Positions 33,445-42,497 of a stretch of DNA of 64,000 bases are shown piece by piece. Each line of letters opens with the position of its first letter. The first letter of the stretch is position 1. The translations under genes were made by a program, and so were the position numbers. This stretch comes from Candidatus Bathyarchaeota archaeon (GTDB lineage Archaea > Thermoproteota > CALKCG01 > B24): positions 1 through 64,000 of the forward strand of contig JAGTQM010000003.1 in the NCBI GenBank assembly GCA_018396755.1, given 5' to 3'. The notes beneath the pieces were generated by a model. It worked only from the letters and a program-made list of their open reading frames with translations, was not told the origin of the DNA and did no database searches.

Positions 33445-33723
33445 CTAACTCAATATGGCGTCATGTAATCTACTGAACTCTGCTTTTTCCGATAGGATGC
33501 TTAGTGTTTCCTCTTTTTCCATACTTACAGCGATGTATAGCATAGTCTTCAGACATTCACTGCTCTTCAGAAACCCCTCTTTAGCCAAATGGAGAAACTT
33601 CGTGATATGCGTCGGGTCGGCTTTATCTACGTTTTTAGATTTAAACAGTATTTCCAGAAGCCTTTCGAAAAGCTGGCTCTTCACATCTTCTGAAAGACCG
33701 TCTAGAATACTATTAAAACTCAT
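33445..33723 (-). CDS. Small hypothetical protein upstream of mer
   Basis: The 92-residue protein is predicted to be all-helical and soluble: LSEDVKSQLFERLLEILFKSKN near the start, ADPTHITKFLHLAKEGFLKSSECLKTMLYIAVSMEKEETLSIL in the middle. It has no signal, membrane or metal motif and I do not recognise the family. It starts with ATG and stops 13 bp before mer on the same strand, so it is probably cotranscribed. An antisense frame of similar length (33455-33727) looks like a shadow because it has Ser/Leu-rich low-complexity sequence. Confidence 0.5.
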   Translation of the reverse strand: MSFNSILDGLSEDVKSQLFERLLEILFKSKNVDKADPTHITKFLHLAKEGFLKSSECLKTMLYIAVSMEKEETLSILSEKAEFSRLHDAILS

Positions 33724-33980
33724 GTGAACACCTATTACATATAACCTCTAATAGTTTTTAAAGAATTTCCCCCTTTAGCTCTCTGGACTCTATGAACAAT
33801 TTTTTAACATACTCCTTGATAAACATCCGTATACCCTTCCTAGTATTAGTTAAATCACTCTAACCGTGTCATGAACCTCGTTGTTACAAATCAAATCTAA
33901 GCCTTACTGTTTTTTAGTTATTTCTAAAAACGTTCTAGCTTCTCCTAAACAACACCTTTAGTTGAATCATACGCTATATA

Positions 33981-34364
33981 TTGGTGAGTGGGAGATTGAG
34001 CTTAATAGAGCTCACCGTTGAATACTTTAAAGCTGTAGGCTATGACGTTAGGAGAGATGTAGAGCTTCAAGGTAGATGGAACATAAGATGGAAGTTTGAC
34101 CTACTGCTTGAAGATGACTTTGGTTTATTAAGAGGGGTTTGGATTAGAAACTGGAAGAGAACGGTAGGTGTAAACGTCGTACTAATGCTTGATAGAGCTT
34201 CTGAAGACGTAGGGCTTGGAAAACCCCTCCTCATAGCCAACGGTTTCAGCATATCGGCGTATGCATACGCTACAAGAAGAGGAATTGAATTGTTGACTTT
34301 TGAAGAAATCCTAGGCTTCCTAAGGAAATCTGCCATGATGCCTCATAGATATATCCCTGAGTGA
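33981..34364 (+). CDS. Hypothetical protein resembling PD-(D/E)XK nuclease-fold (Mrr-like) domains
   Basis: The 127-residue protein starts with a helix (LIELTVEYFKAVGYDVRRDVEL) and a strand-rich segment RWKFDLLLEDDFGLLRGVWIRNWKR. This order is that of archaeal restriction-endonuclease-like domains, in which a GY-V--D----G---FDL pattern supplies the active-site Asp. The second motif should read E/Q-x-K, but here it reads as VWIRNWK, so the nuclease centre looks incomplete and the protein may only bind DNA. It is isolated. A TATA-like ctatata at 33973-33979 lies so close that the start may be the GTG at 33984 or TTG at 33996. Confidence 0.45.
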   Translation: MVSGRLSLIELTVEYFKAVGYDVRRDVELQGRWNIRWKFDLLLEDDFGLLRGVWIRNWKRTVGVNVVLMLDRASEDVGLGKPLLIANGFSISAYAYATRRGIELLTFEEILGFLRKSAMMPHRYIPE

Positions 34365-34382
34365 TTTTAATAACGTATGTGT

Positions 34383-34988
34383 TCAGGCTCTAAGTTTCCA
34401 TAATCCTTTTTCACAGATAAACCTTCCCTTCGGGTCGTTTGCTAAGAAATTAGCTAGGCTCTTAGGATTTGGTATTTCAAAACCAGCGGTTAATATTTCA
34501 CGGTATATTTCTCTGATACGCATAGGCCTACTTGCAATTATGGATTCTACAAAGTTTCTAACATCTTCCCTATACTTCACATAGATCCTGGGCTTTCCAA
34601 GCCTTCTAGACCTTCTGAAAATGCTTATAAATTCATCGTAATCACTATCGTCTCTTTCTACAGTCAGATATCTATCTGTTGCTTCAGCTAAACCCTGTGC
34701 TATAAGATGATAACATAGCTGCGTTTTCCCATTTAAAACTCTAAAGTAGAAATCGTCGCAGCTACAATATGGCGCTTCTGGTAAAACCTCATAAATGCCT
34801 TCCTTTCCTTCAACGATCCACACAGTTTTCCCACTTGGTTTGAACAGATACTTTCTAACCTTATCTTGTTGGACGATCTTAAGAGCCTCATCCAATCTTA
34901 AACCTAAAGTCTTCCTAAGAACTCTAATTTTCTCATCTACGTTGAGACCGGCTGTAGAAGCGAAGATGTCTTTAAATTCCTTAGCCAA
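34383..34988 (-). CDS. SWIM zinc-finger domain protein
   Basis: The 201-residue protein contains a SWIM-type zinc finger, CSCDDFYFRVLNGKTQLCYH, at about residues 74-93, matching the CxC-xn-CxH pattern that binds DNA or protein. The N-terminal part (KIRVLRKTLGLRLDEALKIV) is helical, and the C-terminal 80 residues include RIREIYREILTAGFEIPNPKSLANFLANDPKGRFICEKGLWKL, which resembles a winged helix ending in a wing-like hairpin. The function is unknown; archaeal SWIM proteins are proposed to act in DNA repair or regulation. The start is TTG. It lies between the nuclease-like gene and the DUF89 gene without clear coupling. Confidence 0.78.
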   Translation of the reverse strand: MAKEFKDIFASTAGLNVDEKIRVLRKTLGLRLDEALKIVQQDKVRKYLFKPSGKTVWIVEGKEGIYEVLPEAPYCSCDDFYFRVLNGKTQLCYHLIAQGLAEATDRYLTVERDDSDYDEFISIFRRSRRLGKPRIYVKYREDVRNFVESIIASRPMRIREIYREILTAGFEIPNPKSLANFLANDPKGRFICEKGLWKLRA

Positions 34989-35039
34989 GCTGAAAAATAA
35001 TACGTTTCTAAACCATTTAAAGTATTCTGTCTTCTAAAG

Positions 35040-35912
35040 CTACACTAACTTAGCCACATATCCTCCCTTGTCGACTTTAAGGCTTTTAGCTATAGGGTTG
35101 CACTTCGCTCTTAGAAGGAGGAAATATCCTTTTTCCCTTATCCTCTGCAGGTTCTCTAAATTCTCATAGTTTGCCATACCCTTCAATACGATGAGCTCCG
35201 TATTTTTAAACATCTCTATAGTCTCTTTTGATAAGACCTCTGGATCTATGTAAGTACAATCTCCAACAGCTATTACTTCATCAGCATCATTCGTTATCCC
35301 TGATTCTTCAGCCTCCTCCATAGTTGCATCATTCTGATATGGTTCGCTTCTAACCGCTACTGTAACCTTAGCCCCTAGTTTTTTAAACTCTCTAATCAAA
35401 AGTCTATCTAAAACTATTTCCCCAGCATTGTCGCACATGTAAAGTACGGTTGATGCTTCTTTAACAAGCTCATACGCAGTAGCAACGTTATCTATATCGA
35501 GCTTAATACTCTGAAAAGCGCTGTTTAATCCGCTTAAGTTAAATGTGTACCCTGAAACCCCTAAGTCTATAGCATTACCGATCAAACTGAGTCTTACAGC
35601 GATATTAAATCTTTCAAAAGGATCACTAGATTTATTGATCACTTCCAAAGCTTTAGATAGTATTTCTAAAGCCCATTTATTCGCCTCCTTCTTTTCGCCT
35701 CTGTATGGATCTACGCCTAGTCTTCTACGTACAAGCCTATAGAGTTCTGTAGCTATTTTAGTCGTATGCCTTGTCTCCTTAATAAGTTCGGAAAACCTTT
35801 GAATGACCTCTATACATACCTTGCATGCTTCAGAACTATCATTCAACACCTTCATAACTTCACGACATCTAACGTCTACGAGACACGGTATACACTCGGC
35901 TTTAACTTCCAA
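35040..35912 (-). CDS. DUF89/ARMT1-type damage-control phosphatase
   Basis: The 290-residue protein begins with two cysteine pairs (CIPCLVD at 8 and CKVCIEV near 30) as in archaeal DUF89 proteins. The metal-binding and catalytic region is VLYMCDNAGEIVLDRLLIREFKKLGAKVTVAVRSEP near residues 156-191, with the DN and GE residues characteristic of the family, followed by ADEVIAVGDC and LIVLKGMANYENL. DUF89 enzymes are metal-dependent phosphatases for sugar phosphates or other damaged metabolites. The natural substrate here is unknown. It is divergent from cooC across 118 bp. Confidence 0.85.
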   Translation of the reverse strand: MEVKAECIPCLVDVRCREVMKVLNDSSEACKVCIEVIQRFSELIKETRHTTKIATELYRLVRRRLGVDPYRGEKKEANKWALEILSKALEVINKSSDPFERFNIAVRLSLIGNAIDLGVSGYTFNLSGLNSAFQSIKLDIDNVATAYELVKEASTVLYMCDNAGEIVLDRLLIREFKKLGAKVTVAVRSEPYQNDATMEEAEESGITNDADEVIAVGDCTYIDPEVLSKETIEMFKNTELIVLKGMANYENLENLQRIREKGYFLLLRAKCNPIAKSLKVDKGGYVAKLV

Positions 35913-36030
35913 CCTCCATTAAACACCTCCATGCAATCGAACTTACTTCAATGAGCCTTCTCTCTCCAACTTAAAAACTCATACATAAAGTTAAATGTTG
36001 GTTTTTCGTCTAGCTTGTTGAGGAATGTCC

Positions 36031-36813
36031 ATGAAGATTTGCGTAGCTGGTAAAGGAGGCGTAGGTAAAACGTTGGTCGCAGGTACGCTTGCTAGGCTTT
36101 ATGCTAGAGATGGTTTTGAGGTTTTAGCTGTTGATGCAGATCCAAATCCAAACTTGGCGGTGTCAATAGGGATACCGGCTTCAGATGCTTTTAAGATAAC
36201 TCCCCTGCTGCGCGACTCAAGATTGATAGAGGAGCGGACGGGCACAGCCCCAGGGTCTGGATGGGGTGTGATATTTAATATTGCCCCCGACGTTAGAGAC
36301 ATAGTTGATAGATTTTCGATAAAAGGTCCAGACGGTGTTAAACTTCTCGTAGTCGGCTCCATCGACTACGGCGGTGCTGGATGCTTCTGCCCTGAAACCG
36401 CTTTCCTGAAAACACTCCTAGCCTACATAGTGGCTAGGAGGCGGGAAGTTGTTCTAGTAGACTTGCAAGCCGGTCCGGAACCTTTTGGAAGAGGCGTTGC
36501 AAAACACGTAGATGTCGTAGTAGTCGTTACAGACCAATCTCTCAAATCTATAAATACCGCTGAGCGGGTCTTCCGCCTTTCCAAGGATTTAAACGTTAAA
36601 GGAATAACAGCCATCATAAACAAGGTTACCAATCCCTCAGAAGCCCCCATAGCTACACTAGAAGAGATTGGCTTTGAAGTATTAGGCATTATACCCTTCG
36701 ACGAGTTGATAGTAGAAGCGGATGAAAAGGGGTGGGCTCTGATAGATTATAGAGCGGAATCCAAAGCCCTTGAGGCGCTTAGGAAAATCTATAGTAGGCT
36801 TTCAGCCATTTGA
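36031..36813 (+). CDS. cooC: CooC-type CODH nickel-insertion ATPase (copy 1)
   Basis: The MinD/ParA-like ATPase has the deviant Walker A KGGVGKT near residue 7, the VLAVDADPNPNLA motif near 33 and the GGAGCFCPETAFLKTLL segment near 113. The CxC there is the nickel-binding pair at the dimer interface in CooC. VVLVDLQAGPEPFGRG near 143 is the Walker B region. CooC loads nickel into the C-cluster of carbon monoxide dehydrogenase. The gene is convergent with cdhB and so lies next to its client, although on the opposite strand. The ATG at 36031 is 7 bp from GAGG and is preferred to the ATG at 36025. Confidence 0.88.
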   Translation: MKICVAGKGGVGKTLVAGTLARLYARDGFEVLAVDADPNPNLAVSIGIPASDAFKITPLLRDSRLIEERTGTAPGSGWGVIFNIAPDVRDIVDRFSIKGPDGVKLLVVGSIDYGGAGCFCPETAFLKTLLAYIVARRREVVLVDLQAGPEPFGRGVAKHVDVVVVVTDQSLKSINTAERVFRLSKDLNVKGITAIINKVTNPSEAPIATLEEIGFEVLGIIPFDELIVEADEKGWALIDYRAESKALEALRKIYSRLSAI

Positions 36814-36827
36814 AGGAGTAATTGGAC

Positions 36828-37361
36828 TTAGGCTTTAAGCTTATTTACCAGGGCTTCTAGGAACTGCTCCCACTCGCCAATATTCATATTTCTGAGGCTC
36901 CAAGAAGCATTTGGCTGGTAGAACCTGTCTAGGCTTATAGTTTTAACGGATTGAGCGAAGTTTTTAAGCCCTGTCAAGATCAGCCACGTCATATAATACG
37001 GGAGACCTATAAATACCATTGTTTTATAGGCACCTTTTCCGTCTAAACCCATCCACTCCGGGTCTGGTACTCTATGCGCTACCTCCATCGGCGAAATCCA
37101 AGTGGCATTTGTCAGTCTACTCTTAATTTTAGCGTAAGCCATAGAAGAAGTAGCGATATGTGCATCTACAGCTTCAGCCACGTCTACTATGTAGTCTAGA
37201 AGCGAACGTTTAGAAAGGACTGTTGAAACGCCATTGCCACATACTACTAGTATTCTCCCACCCTGTTTGAGGAGCTCTGCGGCGAGCTCAGGCTTCTCAA
37301 TTATTGTTGCTCTCCTAGTGCCTGGGACTTCCGCTTTCATCCAAGGCTCGCTACGCCACAA
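36828..37361 (-). CDS. cdhB: CODH/ACS epsilon subunit
   Basis: The 177-residue protein matches the archaeal CdhB epsilon subunit: an N-terminal PELAAELLKQGGRILVVCGNG, then ATSSMAYAKIKSRLTNATWISPMEVAHRVPDPEWMGLDGKGAYKTMVFIGLPYYMTWLILTGLKNFA. The DHS-like Rossmann fold binds beside the alpha subunit and may hold a flavin or channel electrons. The gene starts with TTG 2 bp after the cdhA stop, with AGGAGGAGGG placed about 6 bp ahead. That placement favours the TTG over the ATG at 37340. It ends 14 bp from the convergent cooC. Confidence 0.92.
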   Translation of the reverse strand: MWRSEPWMKAEVPGTRRATIIEKPELAAELLKQGGRILVVCGNGVSTVLSKRSLLDYIVDVAEAVDAHIATSSMAYAKIKSRLTNATWISPMEVAHRVPDPEWMGLDGKGAYKTMVFIGLPYYMTWLILTGLKNFAQSVKTISLDRFYQPNASWSLRNMNIGEWEQFLEALVNKLKA

Positions 37362-37363
37362 GA

Positions 37364-39706
37364 CTATTCCCTCCTCCTTATAAGCCTAGGTAGTAAAGTC
37401 GGGTCTGGTATCGTCTTCTCTTTCCAATCTTTCTCCTTTAGAAGGGCTAGTATTTCATCTTTCATTGTTATGGGTATGTCGGCGGGTGTTCTAACGAAGA
37501 GGTGTATGTCTTCTGGGAGGGCGTTGTAAAACTTCTTGTATAAGTCTGCGTAGTGTGAAAGCTTTATGGCTCTACCTTTAGTAGTGTCGTTCGGCCTCAT
37601 ACATAGCTTCGCTATCATAACAATGGCCTCTTCCTTCGTCTCAGCCATGTAGAATAGGTGTTCAGGAGCTGGTTCACAGTAGACTTTCTCACCTGTTCTA
37701 GCGTTGTAGATAACCCAGTCTTCTTCTCTATCGCTACGACCTAACAGTGCTCTCCTATACTTAGAACCGTGCGGTCCAACTATGACTGGAACTCCAAGCC
37801 TCCAAAATCCTGAGGCTATTGATGCTGCCTTCTGGCTCATAGCACCCCAAGCGACACCGACAGCTCCAACCCTATTCAACACGTAATCTGCTATTTCCTC
37901 GTAATTAGCCCTCAAGGGTCTCCTCGCAAATATATTCGCTATTTTGATGGCGGCGCCCGCTATATGCGCATTTGATACACATGAGCCTACGTTTACAACC
38001 CCTCCGGCGTCAAAGCTCCCTGGAAATCTCTCGTAAAGTGTCTTCCCCTCTTCGTCCTTATACATGCCTAGTGTCATAGCGGCGCATCCAGATGCGAGTA
38101 TTATGTAGCGTCTCTTGGCGAACTCTTCAGACATCTCGTAAACGTCTCTTCCACCATATGCGTAATTTGAACACCCTACGAAAGCTATGACACCCGGTAT
38201 TTCACCGAAAACTATCGGTCCGCCTACAGCTCTTATCTCAGTGTCTTTTATAGCTCCTCTTCCAGCTCTTACTTTAAACGTCTCCTTCTCGAACACATCG
38301 TCAGCCCAGACTATCATACTGTGTATTGGAAGCTTCGCCCTACACACGCCTTCACACTTCACGCATCCAATACACTGTTCATACAGGCCGCTCAATATTG
38401 ATAGGTCTCCTTTAGCCGCGGCACCCATAGCATCCATTATGGGGAGGTTGTTGGGACACGTCCTCACACACTCCATACATTTGATGCATCGTTTAGCGTA
38501 CTCTATTATGGCTTCTCTGGAAATAGGCTTCTCCTTATACTGCCTTCTCTTCGGAGCTAAAGCAATAGCAGCTTTAACAGCCACTTCTCCAACCTTCTCT
38601 GCGTCGAAAATTAAAACTCCATCTTCTCTCCTTTCAACCAAGTCTTTCACGACTTCATCTACAGGGTCTTCTGTACGGTCTCTCAGACCTTGACAATTCT
38701 TCTCACTCGTAGCTATGAAGACGGCGTCCACTTTCCTAGCTTCATCTATTAAATTCGTCTTTATACACTGTTCATCGACAACGACAACGTCCGGCAGTCC
38801 CGACCTTATATAGCGAACCTGCCATGAGATGGGTCCGATTATCTTCGTTCTAGGATTGTATCTTGCAGCATCATGGGCAGTGCAACATAAACCTGTAACT
38901 TCAACTTGACCTAGTAAACCGTTTTCAATAAGATAGTCGATTATACCAGCTGCAGATGGAACATTATGTCCCACAACCATTATAACTGGTTTAGATTTAT
39001 CAACGATGCCAAATCCTGAGTCGATTAATGGGGCATCGGGGTCGGACTTCGGAAAACCCATAACAGATATTTGCGCTATATCGGCTACTTCCATGGCTAA
39101 ATGGTCCATCATACCGACGTGAAGTACTTTAGATTCAAAGTCTAAAGCATCGCCCTCTTGACCAGTATGCGTAGAGGCAAGTAAATGTATTAGCTGATTA
39201 TCCACGTAGCTTAACACGTCTTCAAGATCCCTCAGAGTTCTAGGCTTTATACCTGTAACAAGCCTAACTATGGGTGCTTCAACACCGACCCCCTCACCCA
39301 AGTCTAACGGAATATCTCTTCCATACCTCTCGATGAGATATTCAACTAGATGTTTAGCATGGCTTGTATGGGTTGCTGCTCCTATACAGCAGGCTAGTAG
39401 CACTATTCTGGATTGTTGGGCAGCCATATCTAAGCCGCATGCTCCACGCTTGCCCATGGATAAGTCGCACTTTCCAAATGTGCATAGACAACATAATTCG
39501 CAAAAAGGCATATAAAACGGTCTATAGCGTTTGAGGAGAGTGTAATCCCAACTTCTGAGGTCTTTTATTGAAGGCATGGGGGTTGGACCTATGGGTTCTT
39601 CAAATTCTTCATAGATTATACGGTCGATGGATATTTCAACATCTCGAAGCACTCCAAGCGTAGTAGTAGCTTCTTTTAATTTAATGTAGAGGTCTTTCTT
39701 ACTCAC
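37364..39706 (-). CDS. cdhA: CODH/ACS alpha subunit (Ni-Fe carbon monoxide dehydrogenase)
   Basis: The protein has the Cys array for the B and D clusters (CELCCLCTFGKCDLSMGKRGACG, near residue 68). Two ferredoxin motifs are specific to archaeal CdhA (CIKCMECVRTCPNNLP near 407 and CIGCVKCEGVC near 444). C-cluster ligands lie in ASGCAAMTLG, VVNVGSCVSNAHIAGAA and HVGMMDH. It oxidises CO or reduces CO2 and feeds CO to CdhC. GTG at 39706 follows GGTGAG by 4 bp and gives a usual N-terminus; a TTG at 39739 would add 11 residues. It is divergent from cdhC over about 100 bp and followed by cdhB. Confidence 0.95.
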   Translation of the reverse strand: MSKKDLYIKLKEATTTLGVLRDVEISIDRIIYEEFEEPIGPTPMPSIKDLRSWDYTLLKRYRPFYMPFCELCCLCTFGKCDLSMGKRGACGLDMAAQQSRIVLLACCIGAATHTSHAKHLVEYLIERYGRDIPLDLGEGVGVEAPIVRLVTGIKPRTLRDLEDVLSYVDNQLIHLLASTHTGQEGDALDFESKVLHVGMMDHLAMEVADIAQISVMGFPKSDPDAPLIDSGFGIVDKSKPVIMVVGHNVPSAAGIIDYLIENGLLGQVEVTGLCCTAHDAARYNPRTKIIGPISWQVRYIRSGLPDVVVVDEQCIKTNLIDEARKVDAVFIATSEKNCQGLRDRTEDPVDEVVKDLVERREDGVLIFDAEKVGEVAVKAAIALAPKRRQYKEKPISREAIIEYAKRCIKCMECVRTCPNNLPIMDAMGAAAKGDLSILSGLYEQCIGCVKCEGVCRAKLPIHSMIVWADDVFEKETFKVRAGRGAIKDTEIRAVGGPIVFGEIPGVIAFVGCSNYAYGGRDVYEMSEEFAKRRYIILASGCAAMTLGMYKDEEGKTLYERFPGSFDAGGVVNVGSCVSNAHIAGAAIKIANIFARRPLRANYEEIADYVLNRVGAVGVAWGAMSQKAASIASGFWRLGVPVIVGPHGSKYRRALLGRSDREEDWVIYNARTGEKVYCEPAPEHLFYMAETKEEAIVMIAKLCMRPNDTTKGRAIKLSHYADLYKKFYNALPEDIHLFVRTPADIPITMKDEILALLKEKDWKEKTIPDPTLLPRLIRRRE

Positions 39707-39739
39707 TAAACTCACCTTTTTTATCGAGAAACACTTCAA

Positions 39740-39796
39740 GTATTTTCAATCTTCAATAAAACTTTATCTTCTTCTAAATATCACTTATCCTCACGT
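39740..39796. promoter_or_regulatory. Shared promoter region between cdhA and cdhC
   Basis: The divergent CODH/ACS operons are separated by this AT-rich stretch. On the plus strand ttctaaatatc at 39772-39782 is a candidate TATA element for cdhC; on the minus strand a candidate lies within the complement of caataaaactttatc. The Shine-Dalgarno AGGAGGT at 39797-39803 is 8 bp before the TTG at 39812. Common regulation of both halves is likely. Confidence 0.4.
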
Positions 39797-39811
39797 AGGA
39801 GGTTAGAAGAA

Positions 39812-41236
39812 TTGTCTATGTTTCAAGATATACCAGTTGACGTAGGTATTGCCTACGAGGGGGAGCGGATTAGAAGAGCTGAAATGTATGTTGAGTTCGG
39901 TGGACCAGACATCAAATTTAAATTTGAACTTGCGAGAGTTAGAAGACCTGAAGAGGTTAAAGATGGCGGGATAATAATTATTGGTCCAGATATTAAAGAT
40001 ATTCCAGAGGGCAGTAGTGTACCGTTAGGTATGCTTGTTGAAGTTGCAGGTAGCCAACTTGAAGAAGAGCTTGAAGGCATTATAGAGCGTCATATTCACG
40101 AGTTCACCAATTATGTGCATGGGTTTATGCATTTAAATCAACGTTACGACATATGGTGTAGGCTTAGTAAGGAGGCTTTTAAGAAAGGATTTAACAGCCT
40201 CATCCACCTGGGGAAAGTCTTGATTAGACTCTACAAGGCGGATTTCCCAATAATTGAGAAAATTCAGGTAACTTTCATAACGGACCCTAAGGAAGTTGAA
40301 CGAATGTATTATGAAGCTCTTAAAATATATGAGGCTAGGGATGCGAAAGCTAGAGGTCTTAAAGACGAAGGCGTCGACGAGTTTTACGGGTGTACTCTCT
40401 GTCAATCTTTCGCTCCAACACACGTATGTGTAATTACCCCCCAACGGTATTCAAACTGTGGAGCCATAAGTTGGTTTGACGGCAGGGCTGCGTCGAAAGT
40501 AGACCCCAAGGGTCCAATATTTAGAATACCTAAAGGTGAATGTGTAGATCCAATGAGAGGAGAGTACTCTGGGGTCAATAAGGTTGTACAAGAGAAATCC
40601 CTTGGAGCAATTAAACGCGTTCATCTATACACTGCTTTCGGCTATCCACATACCAGCTGCGGATGTTTTGAAGCTATAGTCTTCTACATACCGGAAGTTG
40701 ATGGGTTCGGGGTAGTACATAGAGATTTTAAGGGCGTGGCGGTAAATGGGTTGAAGTTTTCAACGATGGCTGATACGACTGGTGGAGGTAGACAGGTAGA
40801 CGGCTTCCACGGAATATCCATAGAATATATGCGTTCCCCTAAGTTTCTGATGGCGGATGGCGGATGGGAGCGGGTCGTCTGGACTCCAAAAGCAGTATAT
40901 GAAAGAGTTAAAGACTTCATACCTGAAAAATTCAGAGATAAGGTAGCTACAGATGAAGATGTTAAAACCGTAGATGAACTTAGGGAATTTTTGAAGGCTA
41001 AGGGGCATCCAGTAGTCGATCGGTGGAAGCCAGTAGAGGCTGAAGTTAAACCAATTGAAGTTAAGGCTGAAGGGGCTACTGGAGTAGCATTGCCTCAGCA
41101 GGCGCAAGCTGCAGTTTTGGAGGGCGTATCTGTTTCTGGCGTTCCTACAACATCTGTGGGATTTAAGATAACTTTGAAAGGTGCTAAGATAAACATCGAC
41201 AAGGTTATAATTAGACGTAGCGGTTCAACAAGCTAG
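39812..41236 (+). CDS. cdhC: Acetyl-CoA synthase, CODH/ACS beta subunit
   Basis: The 474-residue protein carries the A-cluster ligands: CTLCQSFAPTHVC near residue 193 and TSCGCFE near 281, the spacing known for archaeal CdhC. It assembles acetyl-CoA from CO, CoA and the methyl group of the corrinoid protein. After about residue 395 a flexible tail appears, with Lys/Glu/Val repeats (VEAEVKPIEVKAEG), an Ala/Gln patch and a final strand-rich segment GFKITLKGAKINIDKVIIRR. That tail may dock partners. TTG at 39812 is fixed by AGGAGGT 8 bp upstream; the ATG at 39818 is too far. cdhD follows by 11 bp. Confidence 0.95.
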   Translation: MSMFQDIPVDVGIAYEGERIRRAEMYVEFGGPDIKFKFELARVRRPEEVKDGGIIIIGPDIKDIPEGSSVPLGMLVEVAGSQLEEELEGIIERHIHEFTNYVHGFMHLNQRYDIWCRLSKEAFKKGFNSLIHLGKVLIRLYKADFPIIEKIQVTFITDPKEVERMYYEALKIYEARDAKARGLKDEGVDEFYGCTLCQSFAPTHVCVITPQRYSNCGAISWFDGRAASKVDPKGPIFRIPKGECVDPMRGEYSGVNKVVQEKSLGAIKRVHLYTAFGYPHTSCGCFEAIVFYIPEVDGFGVVHRDFKGVAVNGLKFSTMADTTGGGRQVDGFHGISIEYMRSPKFLMADGGWERVVWTPKAVYERVKDFIPEKFRDKVATDEDVKTVDELREFLKAKGHPVVDRWKPVEAEVKPIEVKAEGATGVALPQQAQAAVLEGVSVSGVPTTSVGFKITLKGAKINIDKVIIRRSGSTS

Positions 41237-41247
41237 GGGGTGTAGTT

Positions 41248-42480
41248 ATGGACTCTACTAAAGCTCCTAAGAAGATGTTTGAGACGGTGGTGTTTGAAGC
41301 TCTATCTCAGCTTTTTCAGAATCTTAAAGATGCAGAAATAGAGCTTCAGAACATTAGCATTGAGGCGGATGAAATAGAATTAGAGCCTGTGGTTAGAGCG
41401 GTTTTAGCACAAATACCCGCGGCTAAAATAGCTGAAAAACCCGCTGTTAAGCGTCTTCCAGAGAAGCTTTTAGAAGCTGAATTCACTCCTCCCACGAGCG
41501 AATACCCGGGCCATGTGGTGGAGGTTAAAATAGGAGCTACTAAGAGTGAAGGTGGTACTAGAAGCAAAAGTGTTATCCTCGGCGGTGAAGTCACTCCGGC
41601 TTTATACGTATTTGACGGTTTAAACCCCCACCCTCCTGTTGTATCGATCGACATATTTGATACTAGAATACCTCTGGCTAAAGCCGTTAAAACAGAAGTT
41701 GAAGACGTTTTAAACGACCCGGTTGAATGGGCTAAGAAGGCAGTTCATAAGTTTGAAGCAGAAATTGTCAATTTACACTTAGTAAGTATAGATCCTCTCC
41801 TCAACGATACTTCGCCGGCTGAAGCGGCTAAGACCGTTGAAAACGTCTTACAGGTTGTTGACGTTCCAATATGCGTCGGTGGTTGTGGTGATCCTTTGAA
41901 AGACTTGAAGGTTTTTGAGAAAGTGTGTGAAGTTGCAGAGGGTGAACGTATACTGATAAACTCTGTGACTTTAGACATGGATTATAAAAGACTTGCAGAA
42001 GCTGTTAAGAAGCATGGTCATGCCATCATAGCGTTCACATCTATGGATATGGATATGGCTAGAGAACTCAATAGGAAACTGTATGAAGTGCTTCCTAGGG
42101 AAAGCATAGTTATCGATACTACGACTGCAGCCTTAGGCTACGGGTTAGACTATGCTTTCACAGTTATGGAGAGGACGAGGTTGGCTGCTTTAATGGGCGA
42201 CGTTGAACTTCAACATCCACTATCTTCAGGTACGACTAATGCTTGGGCTGCCAGAGAAGCTTGGATAAAGCTCGATGAATCTAAATGGGGACCTAGAGAG
42301 CTGAGGGGGCCAATCTGGGAGGTTGTAACAGCTCTTACGCTTTTACTAGCTGGTGTAGACTACTTCATGATGATGCATCCTTTGGCTGTTAAAACGACAA
42401 AGCGGGTGATTGAGAGGTTTACCTATGGAGGGGTGTTCAATTCACCTAGATATTTGAGCTGGGCGTCGTTGGACATTTAA
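41248..42480 (+). CDS. cdhD: Corrinoid iron-sulfur protein small subunit, CODH/ACS delta
   Basis: The 410-residue protein has the TIM-barrel delta subunit: VVEVKIGATKSEGGTRSKSVILGG near residue 90, LYVFDGLNPHPPVVSIDIFD near 118, IVNLHLVSIDPLLND near 172, VPICVGGCGDPLKD near 208 and IVIDTTTAALGYGLDYAFTVMERTRLAALMGD near 290. An N-terminal 80-residue helical extension precedes the barrel. With the gamma subunit it forms the corrinoid protein that carries the methyl group to CdhC. The gene sits between cdhC (11 bp) and cdhE (2 bp). A shorter paralogue occurs further down the operon. Confidence 0.94.
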   Translation: MDSTKAPKKMFETVVFEALSQLFQNLKDAEIELQNISIEADEIELEPVVRAVLAQIPAAKIAEKPAVKRLPEKLLEAEFTPPTSEYPGHVVEVKIGATKSEGGTRSKSVILGGEVTPALYVFDGLNPHPPVVSIDIFDTRIPLAKAVKTEVEDVLNDPVEWAKKAVHKFEAEIVNLHLVSIDPLLNDTSPAEAAKTVENVLQVVDVPICVGGCGDPLKDLKVFEKVCEVAEGERILINSVTLDMDYKRLAEAVKKHGHAIIAFTSMDMDMARELNRKLYEVLPRESIVIDTTTAALGYGLDYAFTVMERTRLAALMGDVELQHPLSSGTTNAWAAREAWIKLDESKWGPRELRGPIWEVVTALTLLLAGVDYFMMMHPLAVKTTKRVIERFTYGGVFNSPRYLSWASLDI

Positions 42481-42497
42481 AAGTGGAGGTGTATAAG

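Noticed and set aside
33455-33727. Plus-strand 90-codon ORF opposite the small gene upstream of mer
   Set aside because: Low-complexity Ser/Leu/Phe sequence and antisense position make it a shadow; the minus-strand frame fits the mer transcript.
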